34,661 nt of DNA from Bacillota bacterium (GCA_021820975.1 JAKADA010000022.1:1-34661); one strand, 5' to 3'; positions 5,027 through 13,948 are shown, counted from the stretch's first letter. Numbers and translations: made by a program. Notes: a model not told the origin generated them from the letters alone.

Positions 5027-7561
5027 TCAATTTATTTCAGAACCCACCAACGCTTCATGATCGATTTCTCGTGGTGTAGCATCTTTAATTTGTGCTGTAC
5101 TCGGCGTGTGATAGGGACTTGTTCGCAGCGTTCCTGCTCGGTAATCTCGTACAAAATCTTCGAGTCGCAATTGCATTTTCGTTTGTTCCGACATAGGACG
5201 AGCTGGCTTACGAATTTCACCGTCGATTGATGTTGTGCCTAGATGATTAATCTTACCATGATCGATCATCGAACGTGCCTGCATATCGCGCACAGCTGGC
5301 GCAAAATTGGCTTTTGCGTTTTGGTAATAACCAATTGCCGTTTTTGCGCGTTGAGCAATGTCATTATTCGGTGAAGATTGTGCTTGTAACATTTCGTGAT
5401 ACATCGGTGCATCATTACCTTTTGACCAGTATTTTTCAAAGGTGTCTTGCATCAACACTGATGTCGGTACTGTACTAGCTTCTAGTTCCACTGTAGGTAT
5501 TCCCTTGGCGTGTGCTGTTTTTGCTCGATCATATAAGCTGTAACCATTTGCTAGATTCGTGCTTGCTTTTTCATACTTCGCCATCGCTTCTGTAGGCCCG
5601 CTCCAAGATGCTGTAGGGTTGTCTTCTGTAGCTGGATAAAACGTCTGCCCTGATGCATTGACTGCATACTTGGACGCCGCGTTCACGTCGGCTTGGTCAC
5701 GAAGCAAGGTACGTGCTTGACGAAGGGTTTGCTCTTGACGATAACGACGTTGCAACGGTGTTGCCAGTCTTGTACGATTGGCCAACGTTCCTTTCTCGAT
5801 CTTGCTTTGTAACTTATCGTCACTGGTGAACGCCAACATGCCGGAATTTTGCCATCCTGCCTTAGCTTGATTCCAGATCATGCCCATGTTCGAATTGGCC
5901 ATCGCTTGTTTCGTGTCGTCGCGTAAATCACGTAACGCATCCGCTGTCCGTGAGTGCAGCAATGGGTGACCACCGTATCGTTTTCGTGGTGTTGGACGAT
6001 TCCCACCGCCACTCATACGATCACCAAGCGATCCACCGCCATGTACACTGTTGCCGCCCACGATACCGAGCAAATCCCCGTTCGCTAGGGTATCGTTCGA
6101 ACCTTGGCCACCCGTTCTGTGCATCGCAGTAATATCATCAAAATCAGCACCTTGCGCAATGGCGCTCGCATGCGCTTCCGGATGCGCTTTTAGTGATTTT
6201 TGTGCCATGTTGCGTACGATCTTCGAATTATCCATGGCCTTAAACGCATGGCTCGCTACCGTTTTTGCAGGGATAGCACCTACCTTGAGACCTAAAGAGG
6301 CCGCTTTATCGCCGACCAAGGCACCCACTGCCCCACCGACCATACCGCCCATCGTATTGACACCCAAAGAGCTTGTCTTAAATTCGCCAGCAATCGTGTC
6401 AACAAATTTGCGGATATAACTTCCGGCAAAGAAAAAGCCGAAGACACCGGCTAATGATGTGAGAATATCACCGACATCCACAGAAGTTTGTGAAGCGGTT
6501 GCCCCCGTACTCACAATGCCCATGCCAATGGAAAAAATCAGCGATTGGCCTACAGGCAACAACATTTGATAAATCCATTCGGCCCACCACATCTTGAAAA
6601 TACCGCGTGTTTTTTCGTGTGCATAGCTCACCATGGCAAACGGGAAGATAGCCACCCACACGTCCACGAAAATGGCCCGAAAACCATACAAAATATCAAG
6701 CACCAAGGCCATGATCGCTGAGAAAAACATGATCATGGCATACCATAAATCATTCCATGCGTTGGTATGTTGGGAAACCGTAGGACTGTAGACATTGCCA
6801 ATAAGCGTTTGTGCGCTATCACCTGATTTTGCAAACATCCAACTGGTGATATCGTACGAGCCTTGTGTGACGAGCGTGGCCACGTGTGCGCCGCCTTCGA
6901 GAAACAACGCCGCGATGATTAAGCCAACAAACTCATGTTTGATCCGATCACGTTGAATGCTGCTGTTACTCGCTTGGGTAATACGAATGCCCGATGTGTA
7001 AATAAAGAACAACGCCATTGAATACGCGAGCCAGTAGAAAAACTGTTGAAACGTCGCAACAACTTGTTGCTGGCGTAAATTGGGTACAACTGCCGAAAAA
7101 TCATACGCACCAAAAGGCATCTTGGCATAGGATGCACCACCACTTGGCGTTATCACGTAGTTTGGATTGAGCAAATGCCCTAAGACCACCTTTTGGATGG
7201 TGACGCCCCCAGCGGACAAAATGCTTGTGATAGCTGTAAAAAAACTCGTTACAAAGCCGACAATGATGTTGCCAAACCAGTTAAGAGCAGGTGGCGTTGG
7301 TGTTTGCTGCACAGCAGACTTACCAACACGATACGCACTATACTGGATGCCTTGGGACGTGTCCTTTTGTTGCAGTCCTGGCGGGTTACCCACGCCTTGA
7401 TATACAGCGCCCGTTGTTTGGTCAACCCATTGACGACCGCGATTCATAGCAAACGGATCGACTACATGTTGTGCAAGCGCAGGGATTGTTACCACAGCGC
7501 CAAAAAACAACATCACAAAGAGTAGGCTAACACTGAGCAACTTCCGCTTGCGCTTCGTCAT
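5027..7561 (-). CDS. VirB6/TrbL-like T4SS membrane channel protein with long cytoplasmic tail
   Basis: This 844-residue polytopic protein is the likely membrane core of the secretion channel. An N-terminal signal or membrane helix (residues 8-30, ending IPALA) is followed by hydrophobic segments near 95-117, 173-192, 211-231, 272-313, 330-350 and 366-384. After residue 400 there is a Gly/Ala-rich stretch and a hydrophilic C-terminal region of about 440 residues with many Gln, Asn and Arg. This layout is typical of Gram-positive TrbL/VirB6 proteins. The ATG overlaps the VirB4 stop by ATGA, so translation is coupled. It is the last gene of the operon. The assignment rests on topology and context rather than a signature motif. 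Confidence 0.75.
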   Translation of the reverse strand: MTKRKRKLLSVSLLFVMLFFGAVVTIPALAQHVVDPFAMNRGRQWVDQTTGAVYQGVGNPPGLQQKDTSQGIQYSAYRVGKSAVQQTPTPPALNWFGNIIVGFVTSFFTAITSILSAGGVTIQKVVLGHLLNPNYVITPSGGASYAKMPFGAYDFSAVVPNLRQQQVVATFQQFFYWLAYSMALFFIYTSGIRITQASNSSIQRDRIKHEFVGLIIAALFLEGGAHVATLVTQGSYDITSWMFAKSGDSAQTLIGNVYSPTVSQHTNAWNDLWYAMIMFFSAIMALVLDILYGFRAIFVDVWVAIFPFAMVSYAHEKTRGIFKMWWAEWIYQMLLPVGQSLIFSIGMGIVSTGATASQTSVDVGDILTSLAGVFGFFFAGSYIRKFVDTIAGEFKTSSLGVNTMGGMVGGAVGALVGDKAASLGLKVGAIPAKTVASHAFKAMDNSKIVRNMAQKSLKAHPEAHASAIAQGADFDDITAMHRTGGQGSNDTLANGDLLGIVGGNSVHGGGSLGDRMSGGGNRPTPRKRYGGHPLLHSRTADALRDLRDDTKQAMANSNMGMIWNQAKAGWQNSGMLAFTSDDKLQSKIEKGTLANRTRLATPLQRRYRQEQTLRQARTLLRDQADVNAASKYAVNASGQTFYPATEDNPTASWSGPTEAMAKYEKASTNLANGYSLYDRAKTAHAKGIPTVELEASTVPTSVLMQDTFEKYWSKGNDAPMYHEMLQAQSSPNNDIAQRAKTAIGYYQNAKANFAPAVRDMQARSMIDHGKINHLGTTSIDGEIRKPARPMSEQTKMQLRLEDFVRDYRAGTLRTSPYHTPSTAQIKDATPREIDHEALVGSEIN

Positions 7562-9510
7562 CGGGCCATCGACCTTCTTTCACGTGCCAATTCCAGTTCT
7601 GATTTTACAAATCTTGTATCCAATAGCTCAACTTCCCCTTCAAAAGCCACGAGTTGGTTGTAAAAAATCTCTTGTCCCACCATCCATCGCGCTTGTCCAT
7701 CGGTGTAACCCAAGAGATCCTCAAACTCACGTTCTTCCAATCCAAACGTCTTCATAACGGCGTCTTTATCGTTTTTATCCTGCTTGAGCAACACTTTCGT
7801 TTCTGAGTTTTGCACGATGGCACGTCCCCACTCGTTATCCGCAAATTTGCGAAAATCTTGTGTAGCCGCCACAGCGGAACCCGAGCGCTTACGAATTCGG
7901 CGAAACACATTGTCGATAAATTTGGCGTGCTCCTCTTGCTCAAGCATCAATTGCGCTTCATCGACAACAACCCGCTTACGAACTTTGATGTTGCGCTTGT
8001 TTTTTACGAATCTCTCAAGCACCCACTCCAGCACCACTTGCATACCGAGCTGTCGTGCCATGGACTTTTCGGGCAAACTGGATAAATCAAAGTGAATGAT
8101 ATGGGCGTCTTGTAATTGATGTCCTTGCAAATTATCCGGTAACACGGTTTGTGTATCGAACATGCCTTCTGTGCCACCAGCGAAAAACCGACGTAAACGC
8201 ATGGTAAGATCAACTAATTGCGGATCATTTTTCGATCGTTCCAGAAGCAGGTTATAAAAATCACCAAATTGCGGTTGGGGACGTTTGATACGATTGACCA
8301 GGCGATTTCCCCTTGCGTCTCGTGTCCAATCCGAGAGCATTTGATACAATGATTCGGCATCGCCTTCCACAAAACCGAAATGATCTTGATACAACTCTTG
8401 CAAAAGAGTATTGAGTGCAGCGGCAGCATAGGAACCTATCAATTCTCCACCGTACAATTGCGCCATCGACGTAATTAAACGTTCCATATCCGCAATTTTT
8501 TCTATAACCTCCAAGGTTGGACGCATACTTCCGTCTTCGGCTTCCGTTTCTTCATCCTCTAGCTCAAACGGATTGAACTTATACGGTGAGTGAGCGTCAA
8601 TTCGAATACTCACACCACCTAATGCTCGCGTTAAGGAGCGATATTCGCCTTCATAATCCACAATCACATGTCGTATGCCAAATGCCGCACTGCGAGCTAC
8701 AAACCCTTTAACTAACCATGATTTACCGGCTCCTGATGCACCCACGATAATTGCGTTCGCGTTATTGACATGTCGTTCCCAGGCATCATACCGATTTAAG
8801 TGACCTGTAGAAAAATCGATTCCAATGGGTACGCCGTACTCGTGGCTAAATCGGCTATTGTTAAAAGGAAAAGCGTTTGCCAAAGCGGTACTAGTCATTT
8901 CGATGCTGTGTTTTAGCGCGTTATCTCCAAGTGGTGCTACCGCACGAAATCCAATATCGTGCTCTAAATAGGCTTCTCGAACAAGGAAACCGCTAAAACC
9001 TTCCCGTTCAATGCGTTGACAGGCTGATTGGAATTCCATTTCACTTGGCGAACTCACGGAAAAGAGGATCGTTACATAAAAGAGACGTTCTTGGCGCATA
9101 TTCAGTGCCGTGCGCTCTTCATCAAGTAGGGCGTACATCTGTTGGTTGTACGCGATGTGTTTGTTTGTCCCTGCTTTATCTTCAAGCATAATTTCCGATT
9201 TTAGTTGCGTCATCATTTTCGTACGCTTGGAAATGGCTTTAGCGGTATCAGCTGGTTCAACGTGCATGGTGACATGCACATCGGCGCCGACTTGAAAAAA
9301 ACGATCCAAATAACCAAATTGTACGATGTTCGGTAAGGCGGTAACGTAATAAATTTTCGTGAACCCGCTTGGCGAAATGTAGATTCGCGACGCTTCCACA
9401 CGCATACCGTCCGCGACGGTCATCACGTCCTTAATGGTTGGCGCGTGATTCTCGAGTATGTCTTGCTGATCAAGTTTTGTCACGACCCTTTTTGTTTTTT
9501 TACGAAACAT
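7558..9510 (-). CDS. virB4: VirB4-like conjugation ATPase
   Basis: This 650-residue ATPase powers pilus assembly and substrate transfer at the inner face of the membrane. Walker A is GASGAGKS (257-264), followed by HVIVDYEGEY, typical of VirB4/TraC proteins. Walker B is VVVDEAQ (514-520), followed by FRRIRKRSGSAVAATQDFRK, the conserved post-Walker-B region. It is somewhat shorter than usual VirB4 proteins (about 800) because part of the N-terminal domain seems to be carried by the preceding gene. The ATG has AGAGGTGA upstream. It overlaps the upstream gene by 11 bases and the downstream gene by 4. Confidence 0.92.
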   Translation of the reverse strand: MFRKKTKRVVTKLDQQDILENHAPTIKDVMTVADGMRVEASRIYISPSGFTKIYYVTALPNIVQFGYLDRFFQVGADVHVTMHVEPADTAKAISKRTKMMTQLKSEIMLEDKAGTNKHIAYNQQMYALLDEERTALNMRQERLFYVTILFSVSSPSEMEFQSACQRIEREGFSGFLVREAYLEHDIGFRAVAPLGDNALKHSIEMTSTALANAFPFNNSRFSHEYGVPIGIDFSTGHLNRYDAWERHVNNANAIIVGASGAGKSWLVKGFVARSAAFGIRHVIVDYEGEYRSLTRALGGVSIRIDAHSPYKFNPFELEDEETEAEDGSMRPTLEVIEKIADMERLITSMAQLYGGELIGSYAAAALNTLLQELYQDHFGFVEGDAESLYQMLSDWTRDARGNRLVNRIKRPQPQFGDFYNLLLERSKNDPQLVDLTMRLRRFFAGGTEGMFDTQTVLPDNLQGHQLQDAHIIHFDLSSLPEKSMARQLGMQVVLEWVLERFVKNKRNIKVRKRVVVDEAQLMLEQEEHAKFIDNVFRRIRKRSGSAVAATQDFRKFADNEWGRAIVQNSETKVLLKQDKNDKDAVMKTFGLEEREFEDLLGYTDGQARWMVGQEIFYNQLVAFEGEVELLDTRFVKSELELARERRSMAR

Positions 9511-10261
9511 GTTGATTCACCTCTTTTTCGCCATCCACGCGCGATGTATGAACACCTTCTTGCATGGCATCACGATAGCGCTGACTTACCGCACGTTCCC
9601 GACTCCAGAAGTTTTGGATAGCTTCTAAAATTTCCACGCGATGAAGCAATCGAAACGGTACACGCATGCCATGTAACCCTTCGATCACATATTCCGTTTC
9701 ACGATTTAATTCCTCAATTTGTACCTCTTCTTCTGATCCGCCGAGTTTGGGTACAACACCTGTAATCACCAAGTTTTCACGATCCGTTCTTGGTTTCGCG
9801 ACCTCTTCACTCAAATAGACTTTAAGCCCTTCGCTGTAGACCTTGAAACGATCGTTTTGATACACCGCGTTGGCATCATCGATCTTTTGCTTGGCATCTT
9901 GCAGATAGTCAGTGTAATTAGCACGCCGTGCTTGTACGCTAATTTGAAAAGGTTGTTGAAGATGAACGACCATCTCTTTGAATTTATCGCGTAACGACTT
10001 GATTTCCGAGTAATTCAAGGAGTATAAATTCACGTCACCTACACGAATCATGCGATGAAACCGACCATTCACGATCATGGCACCGGATTCCTCATGAAAA
10101 CCTTGCAAGGGTAAATAGTCTTGTAACGACGCACTGCTTTTCTTCACCTTTGTTGTTGCATCCGACGTGCCTGCTTTTCGTTGCTTTCGTACATCACGGA
10201 CAACGATCACAGCAAATGCTATAACAAGACTTGTACCAATAACCAAAATTTCCGTGTTCAA
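9500..10261 (-). CDS. Membrane-anchored VirB4-N-terminal-domain-like protein
   Basis: This 253-residue protein starts with one membrane helix (ILVIGTSLVIAFAVIVV). After a basic linker it shows GRFHRMIRVGDVNLYSLNYS and FQISVQARRANYTDYL, which resemble the N-terminal domain of VirB4/TraC/TrbE proteins, where the pattern of a hydrophobic strand, phi-S-x-Q-A-R-R and a long helix is common. It lies directly before the ATPase gene, overlapping it by 11 bases. A separate, membrane-tethered N-domain could recruit VirB4 to the channel. The family resemblance is moderate; a VirB8-like adaptor is an alternative, but the topology fits that less well. Confidence 0.55.
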   Translation of the reverse strand: MNTEILVIGTSLVIAFAVIVVRDVRKQRKAGTSDATTKVKKSSASLQDYLPLQGFHEESGAMIVNGRFHRMIRVGDVNLYSLNYSEIKSLRDKFKEMVVHLQQPFQISVQARRANYTDYLQDAKQKIDDANAVYQNDRFKVYSEGLKVYLSEEVAKPRTDRENLVITGVVPKLGGSEEEVQIEELNRETEYVIEGLHGMRVPFRLLHRVEILEAIQNFWSRERAVSQRYRDAMQEGVHTSRVDGEKEVNQHVS

Positions 10262-10605
10262 AAGTCAATCACCTCACTCGCGGAATCTTTGTATTGCAGC
10301 CGATGTGTGCGACTATACAAGCGCACTTTCGGACGAAAGTGATAACGTACTCGTAACAACACGACTTCACCTAGTGTCCATTGCTGACGAAATTGCAAAA
10401 CCGCAAAAGCGGCACCAATAGCGCCTGAAAACAGCACAAAAAATACGATAGACAAATGCGTAAAAGGTGACGTAAGAGCGCCTAGAAGACTGATTGGCAA
10501 AGAGAACAATACCCCGTACGTAAACTGAATCAAGTGTTTCGTTGATACACCAAATGCAATTATTTCGCCTTCCGTCATAGGGAGCGGCGATTGGACTTCT
10601 AACAT
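10258..10605 (-). CDS. PrgI/VirB3-like membrane protein
   Basis: This 115-residue protein has two closely spaced membrane helices (about 27-46 and 50-72) and a conserved C-terminal tail with RVRYHFRPKVRLYSR, close to the RY..RPK pattern of PrgI/VirB3 proteins. VirB3-like proteins link the VirB4 ATPase to the membrane channel. The start has GGAGG 9 bases upstream. The stop overlaps the next start by 4 bases. Its position between the pilin genes and VirB4 matches T4SS operons. Confidence 0.8.
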   Translation of the reverse strand: MLEVQSPLPMTEGEIIAFGVSTKHLIQFTYGVLFSLPISLLGALTSPFTHLSIVFFVLFSGAIGAAFAVLQFRQQWTLGEVVLLRVRYHFRPKVRLYSRTHRLQYKDSASEVIDF

Positions 10606-10631
10606 GTAAACCCGCCTCCTGCAACTTCATT

Positions 10632-10668
10632 ACCCTGTCCGAACGTCACGTGTTCGCACGGACAGGGT
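10632..10668 (-). promoter_or_regulatory. Strong intercistronic hairpin between pilin-like and VirB3-like genes
   Basis: ACCCTGTCCG (10632-10641) pairs perfectly with CGGACAGGGT (10659-10668), with extra inner pairing. No T run follows on the minus strand. It probably protects or processes the upstream pilin mRNA, or partly attenuates transcription, so that pilin is made in excess over the later genes. Confidence 0.55.
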
Positions 10669-10679
10669 TGACTTTCCTA

Positions 10680-11108
10680 CTACGCGCCAAGAGTTTTCAA
10701 TAAACCGTACAATACGCCTAAAACAAGGCCAGAGCCCCCGACAAGTACAGCACCTACTGCTACGTGCAAAAGATGAACCTTGGCCTCTTCACGTCGCTGT
10801 GCGTTCGCACCTCCACGCATAAAGCCAATGATCGCTTTGTATAGTTCATACACGGTATAAGCCAATGCAACAGCACCTGCGATACCTACCACGTCATTGA
10901 CTAAACTACCAATAACCACAAATACGCTTTTCCCGCTACCCGCAGAAATACTATTTTCAAAGGTTCCAAGGCCACTACCACTGGGTGGCGCAATAGGCTG
11001 AGTGTTTGCAAACGCTTGTCCACCTTCCATCTGTACCGTAGCTGCTAGCACGAAAGCCGACACGTATAAACCGTGAAAGCCGCGCTTTAGAAGTTGTTTC
11101 AAACTCAT
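10680..11108 (-). CDS. VirB2/TrbC-like pilin
   Basis: This is a 142-residue secreted membrane protein. A long N-terminal signal peptide has basic residues, a hydrophobic core and QAFA-NT as a likely signal peptidase site after residue 34. The mature part has two hydrophobic helices (about 62-86 and 113-137) separated by a short charged loop with RRGANAQRREEAK-type composition. This is the classic shape of VirB2/TrbC major pilin subunits. It lies upstream of VirB3 and VirB4 homologues. A stable hairpin follows it, as expected for a highly expressed structural subunit. Confidence 0.72.
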   Translation of the reverse strand: MSLKQLLKRGFHGLYVSAFVLAATVQMEGGQAFANTQPIAPPSGSGLGTFENSISAGSGKSVFVVIGSLVNDVVGIAGAVALAYTVYELYKAIIGFMRGGANAQRREEAKVHLLHVAVGAVLVGGSGLVLGVLYGLLKTLGA

Positions 11109-11114
11109 CCACTC

Positions 11115-11438
11115 CTATCCTTGAAAGAAATGATTGATACCCATAATGACACCTGGCCCAATCATGCCAACGACAAAACCGATAATCGCAAACGTAATGA
11201 TTCGACCTCCTGTTTGTTTCCAGCGACTTTGGTGGAATAAGGAACCCACTAAAAACACAAGTGCTCCGATCATGATGCCGAGCTCAGCGGCGAGAAAAAT
11301 CCAGTCCATCACGGTAATTAAAATGCTGATTGCGCCATTCGTGGCGTTTGTCAACAACCCACCCACATTTACGCTATGGATTCCTAGTCTGCTTTGTAGT
11401 GAATTCATCAGCGAGTTGGTATTCAAACTATTGTTCAA
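11115..11438 (-). CDS. Small two-helix membrane protein, first gene of the transfer operon
   Basis: This 107-residue protein has a polar N-terminus rich in Asn and Ser and two long hydrophobic segments (about 35-67 and 82-104). It looks like a second pilin-like or holin-like T4SS component. The TTG at 11438 lies 9 bases after GGAAGGGGG; an ATG at residue 11 is the alternative. No signal peptide is evident. It is separated from the next pilin-like gene by 6 bases. Its promoter carries the 35-bp element shared with the helicase operon. Confidence 0.6.
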   Translation of the reverse strand: MNNSLNTNSLMNSLQSRLGIHSVNVGGLLTNATNGAISILITVMDWIFLAAELGIMIGALVFLVGSLFHQSRWKQTGGRIITFAIIGFVVGMIGPGVIMGINHFFQG

Positions 11439-11487
11439 AAGCTATAACCCCCTTCCTTATCCATTCAAACCTCCTCTCCTTAGATCA

Positions 11488-11548
11488 AGCGTACAAAATT
11501 TTTCAACACCAAAACCCCGAGTTTTCATTCGATTTTTTCGGCTTTTTG
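11488..11548 (-). promoter_or_regulatory. Promoter of the transfer operon with shared 35-bp element (copy 1)
   Basis: A 35-bp element (11514-11548, plus strand starts ACCCCGAGTTTTCA) is 31/35 identical to the one at 15297-15331. A -10-like TACGCT lies at 11488-11493 (minus strand), exactly 20 bases from the element. No normal -35 is present; the element occupies that place and probably binds an activator or special sigma factor. Confidence 0.6.
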
Positions 11549-11648
11549 ATTTGCGTTGAAGTAAAGATGAAAAATGCACGGAAAACGCGAAGTTTTTCTC
11601 TTGCTTTTTCTTGCATACTCAAACTAGAAACCAAGGAGGGGATTTTTT

Positions 11649-12620
11649 ATGAAAGTGGTTCGTATTCATCCCAAAGCGCGAGAACGATTGTTTCCATCCT
11701 CTTTCGCACTTTGTACACCTAATGTCCCACAGCGTACGTTTGAGCAAGGGGAAGTTGTCCGAGAGGATAAAGAACAGCAAGAACTATCTAACGAATCACT
11801 GGTTCCCTCGTTAGCTCCAGAAGAATTGCATCCGATGCTTCATGAGCTAAAGGATACGCTCAGTGCGGTGATTGACACACAAGAGGATGTAGCTCAGGAA
11901 GAATCAAGCCATGAAGACGCCATTGAGGGAAGTTGCATGGAAGAAAGTCCAGAAGATCAACAAGAGATTACTCAGCAAGAAGTTGCCGTAGCTGTCATGG
12001 AAGCGGAAATACCCGAAGAAAAGGTAACCGTAAGCCAAGATATAGAAACCAAAGAAGCTGAAACAACCTTTCTCTCTTTGCAAGAAGACGAACCTATAAA
12101 AATTCAGTATATTGATCGTGTAAAGCACGTGTTTAGCCACTGGCACACCACGGATGAAGAAGTGGCCTATGCTGAAACCCTGATGGAAATTGTCGATACC
12201 ATCGATATTCAGACCAAGGAAGATGGCACGTGCGAAGTCATCGTGCAGACCGATCAGGCCGTGTACCATTTTTATCGTTTTCGCACGAATTATGAAGGTC
12301 ATTCTTCGCGTGCTTTACTCAAAGTGCTTGACCACTTTATCATTGCGTTATCCATGGATTTTCTCTTGGAGAATCCATCCTTGACCATTTACGTAACCGG
12401 TCAAAAAGTTGTTGTCGGTGATACGGATTACCTTTTGCATTATCGGCTGTTTAAGCATCGTATCGTAGAACCTGTGCAGTGGTATTTGTCGAGTGATATG
12501 CTTGACCGTTTAGATGCATTAGCTTCTGCTTATGAAATTGACATTGAGCTTGTAGTGGAGCAGCTATTAACCATGCAAATACAAGAAAATGAGCAAAAGG
12601 AAAGCCCTGCTGATCTCTAG
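11649..12620 (+). CDS. Acidic protein of unknown function, divergent from the transfer operon
   Basis: This 323-residue protein has an excellent binding site (AAGGAGGGG, 7 bases before ATG). Residues 25-150 are low-complexity, very rich in Glu, Gln and Ser and likely disordered. Residues 150-320 form a folded-looking domain with IQYIDRVKHVFSHWHTTDEE and later LTIYVTGQKVVVGDTDYLLH. The last part, SSDMLDRLDALASAYEIDIE, could be a small DNA-binding or coiled element. No family is recognised. It is transcribed away from the transfer operon and converges on 12629-13303, with a shared terminator between them. Its promoter must lie in 11549-11640. Confidence 0.75.
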   Translation: MKVVRIHPKARERLFPSSFALCTPNVPQRTFEQGEVVREDKEQQELSNESLVPSLAPEELHPMLHELKDTLSAVIDTQEDVAQEESSHEDAIEGSCMEESPEDQQEITQQEVAVAVMEAEIPEEKVTVSQDIETKEAETTFLSLQEDEPIKIQYIDRVKHVFSHWHTTDEEVAYAETLMEIVDTIDIQTKEDGTCEVIVQTDQAVYHFYRFRTNYEGHSSRALLKVLDHFIIALSMDFLLENPSLTIYVTGQKVVVGDTDYLLHYRLFKHRIVEPVQWYLSSDMLDRLDALASAYEIDIELVVEQLLTMQIQENEQKESPADL

Positions 12621-12629
12621 CAGGGCTTT
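12601..12629. terminator. Bidirectional terminator between convergent genes
   Basis: AAAGCCCTGCT (12601-12611) pairs with AGCAGGGCTTT (12619-12629), 11 bp with a 7-base loop. It overlaps the last codons and the stop of the plus-strand gene and touches the stop of the minus-strand gene. A-rich and T-rich ends serve both directions, although the plus-strand T run is only three bases. Confidence 0.7.
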
Positions 12630-13303
12630 CAAACCATGGAATCAATTTTATTTTGTCGAATCATCATTTCCCGTGTTTCTCGAGAAAGTACACTCTCAGC
12701 ACTTCGGCCCAAGTGATATTTTATATCGTTAATCCGTTTATTTACGCTGGACTCCGCTTGGTGTAACTCCCGCGAAATAGCAATAAACGATCGATCTTTT
12801 TGGTACGCTAACACCAAAACATCGTGGTACATCTGTTGCTCTTCGGGATCGTCTGAAATGCCTTCCACCGTCAAATCGACAAAATCGAGCAAATCCGTAA
12901 AGTGCTTTCGTTCCTCTTCCGTCTTTTCGTGCCAAAATCGTTTCACAAGTCGGTATTCTTTATAACTACGACGATAGCCCAGAAGAATTTCATGGCCTAA
13001 GTACTTGTAGTTTTCTTTTTGCCGTTCTCGCTTTTCGATTTCTTCTTGTTGACGTCGGCTTATTACAGGCGTGTCGTCGGGGAATAAGGAAAACTGTTCG
13101 GTTGAGATATCACCCAAAAGTGGAATATAGGAAGCTTGCTGTTCATCTGTAACATATAAGGATAAAGGCACTTCGACTTTACAAGCATTCAAAGCGTCGA
13201 TGTGATACAAAATTTTCTCTTGCAGGCTACTAGGATCTCTATCAGATGCAATGACTTTCACTTCATCCGAAATGCCGTTCTGCCGGATGGCATAATAATA
13301 CAT
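12629..13303 (-). CDS. Unknown protein with C-terminal sigma-region-4-like helix-turn-helix
   Basis: This is a 224-residue protein with a GAGGTG site 7 bases before ATG. The N-terminal 75 residues look alpha/beta, the middle is highly charged (RRQQEEIEKRERQKE), and residues about 165-205 read DVLVLAYQKDRSFIAISREL followed by SSVNKRINDI. That resembles the helix-turn-helix of sigma-70 region 4 or phage ArpU-like regulators. It may regulate late plasmid genes, perhaps through the shared promoter elements, but that link is inference. It is the last gene of the helicase operon and overlaps the end of the preceding HTH gene by 41 bases. Confidence 0.6.
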   Translation of the reverse strand: MYYYAIRQNGISDEVKVIASDRDPSSLQEKILYHIDALNACKVEVPLSLYVTDEQQASYIPLLGDISTEQFSLFPDDTPVISRRQQEEIEKRERQKENYKYLGHEILLGYRRSYKEYRLVKRFWHEKTEEERKHFTDLLDFVDLTVEGISDDPEEQQMYHDVLVLAYQKDRSFIAISRELHQAESSVNKRINDIKYHLGRSAESVLSRETREMMIRQNKIDSMV

Positions 13304-13562
13304 TTGTTTTCACCTCGTTTGCAAAATAGTAACGTGTTATTTTTTCGCCAGACAAACCGAGATAGGAGGCGTACTCTCGAACGATTTCTCGCGCCAACGA
13401 GGGCCAAGGAATACGATCAATCTCTCCAAACTCAATAGCCTCAAGGTACCGACAGCGAAAACCCAAATCTGCTGCACATACTTCTATCGTTTTTTGCAAA
13501 CGAGTGCGTCGACGTGCTAGCTGATTCCCCATCTCTATCGTAGCAACTAAAGTTTCCCACAC
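13263..13562 (-). CDS. RodZ-type helix-turn-helix protein
   Basis: The GTG at 13562 has GCGAGG 10 bases upstream and is the preferred start; longer in-frame starts overlap the previous gene. The 99-residue product reads MGNQLARRRTRLQKTIEVCA, then DLGFRCRYLEAIEFGEIDRI and REYASYLGLSGEKI. This matches the cytoplasmic helix-turn-helix of RodZ-like proteins, where RR-x-x-x-x-L-x-x-A-x-x-L-x-I and YL-x-A-I-E are typical. No membrane helix is present. It could bind DNA or act as an adaptor. Its 3' end overlaps the next gene by 41 bases. Confidence 0.6.
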   Translation of the reverse strand: MWETLVATIEMGNQLARRRTRLQKTIEVCAADLGFRCRYLEAIEFGEIDRIPWPSLAREIVREYASYLGLSGEKITRYYFANEVKTNVLLCHPAERHFG

Positions 13563-13585
13563 CGTCAGCACACCTCGCTTAGTTG

Positions 13586-13948
13586 TTAGTATTCCTCGAT
13601 TCCTTGGCAAACAGTGATGCAACTTCGACATTGCTCTTGTTCTTTCTCTTTTTCTTTCGCTAAATCCAACAAAGAGAATTGTGTGCAAGTTAATTCAGGA
13701 AAAAGCATGGAAATACAGGATGGAAATCGTAACTCAATATAATGGCGAAATGTATTGGCAAAAAACCGATAACCCTGTCGACGTAATATTCGTGCAAACG
13801 CCCGTTGTCGCACTTCGGCGCGATCCGTGTGAGTAATCGTATATTCCTCCTCGGCCAACTCATTCTCACTCATACTGGGCGATAAAACAGGCACTTGTAC
13901 AAAAATTACCTCATTTTTCCGTTTTCTTGGTGTGTAGATTCTCGCCAT
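13586..13948 (-). CDS. Unknown 120-aa protein
   Basis: The ATG at 13948 (MARIYTPRKRKNEVIFVQVP) has AAAGGGG 7 bases upstream. The product is basic at the N-terminus and has a central EVRQRAFARILRRQGYRFFA region. Four cysteines lie in the C-terminal third (SCIS, LTCTQ, CRSC), which might form a metal site. No family is recognised. It sits 40 bases after the helicase C-domain gene in the same operon, which suggests a replication-linked role. Confidence 0.55.
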   Translation of the reverse strand: MARIYTPRKRKNEVIFVQVPVLSPSMSENELAEEEYTITHTDRAEVRQRAFARILRRQGYRFFANTFRHYIELRFPSCISMLFPELTCTQFSLLDLAKEKEKEQEQCRSCITVCQGIEEY

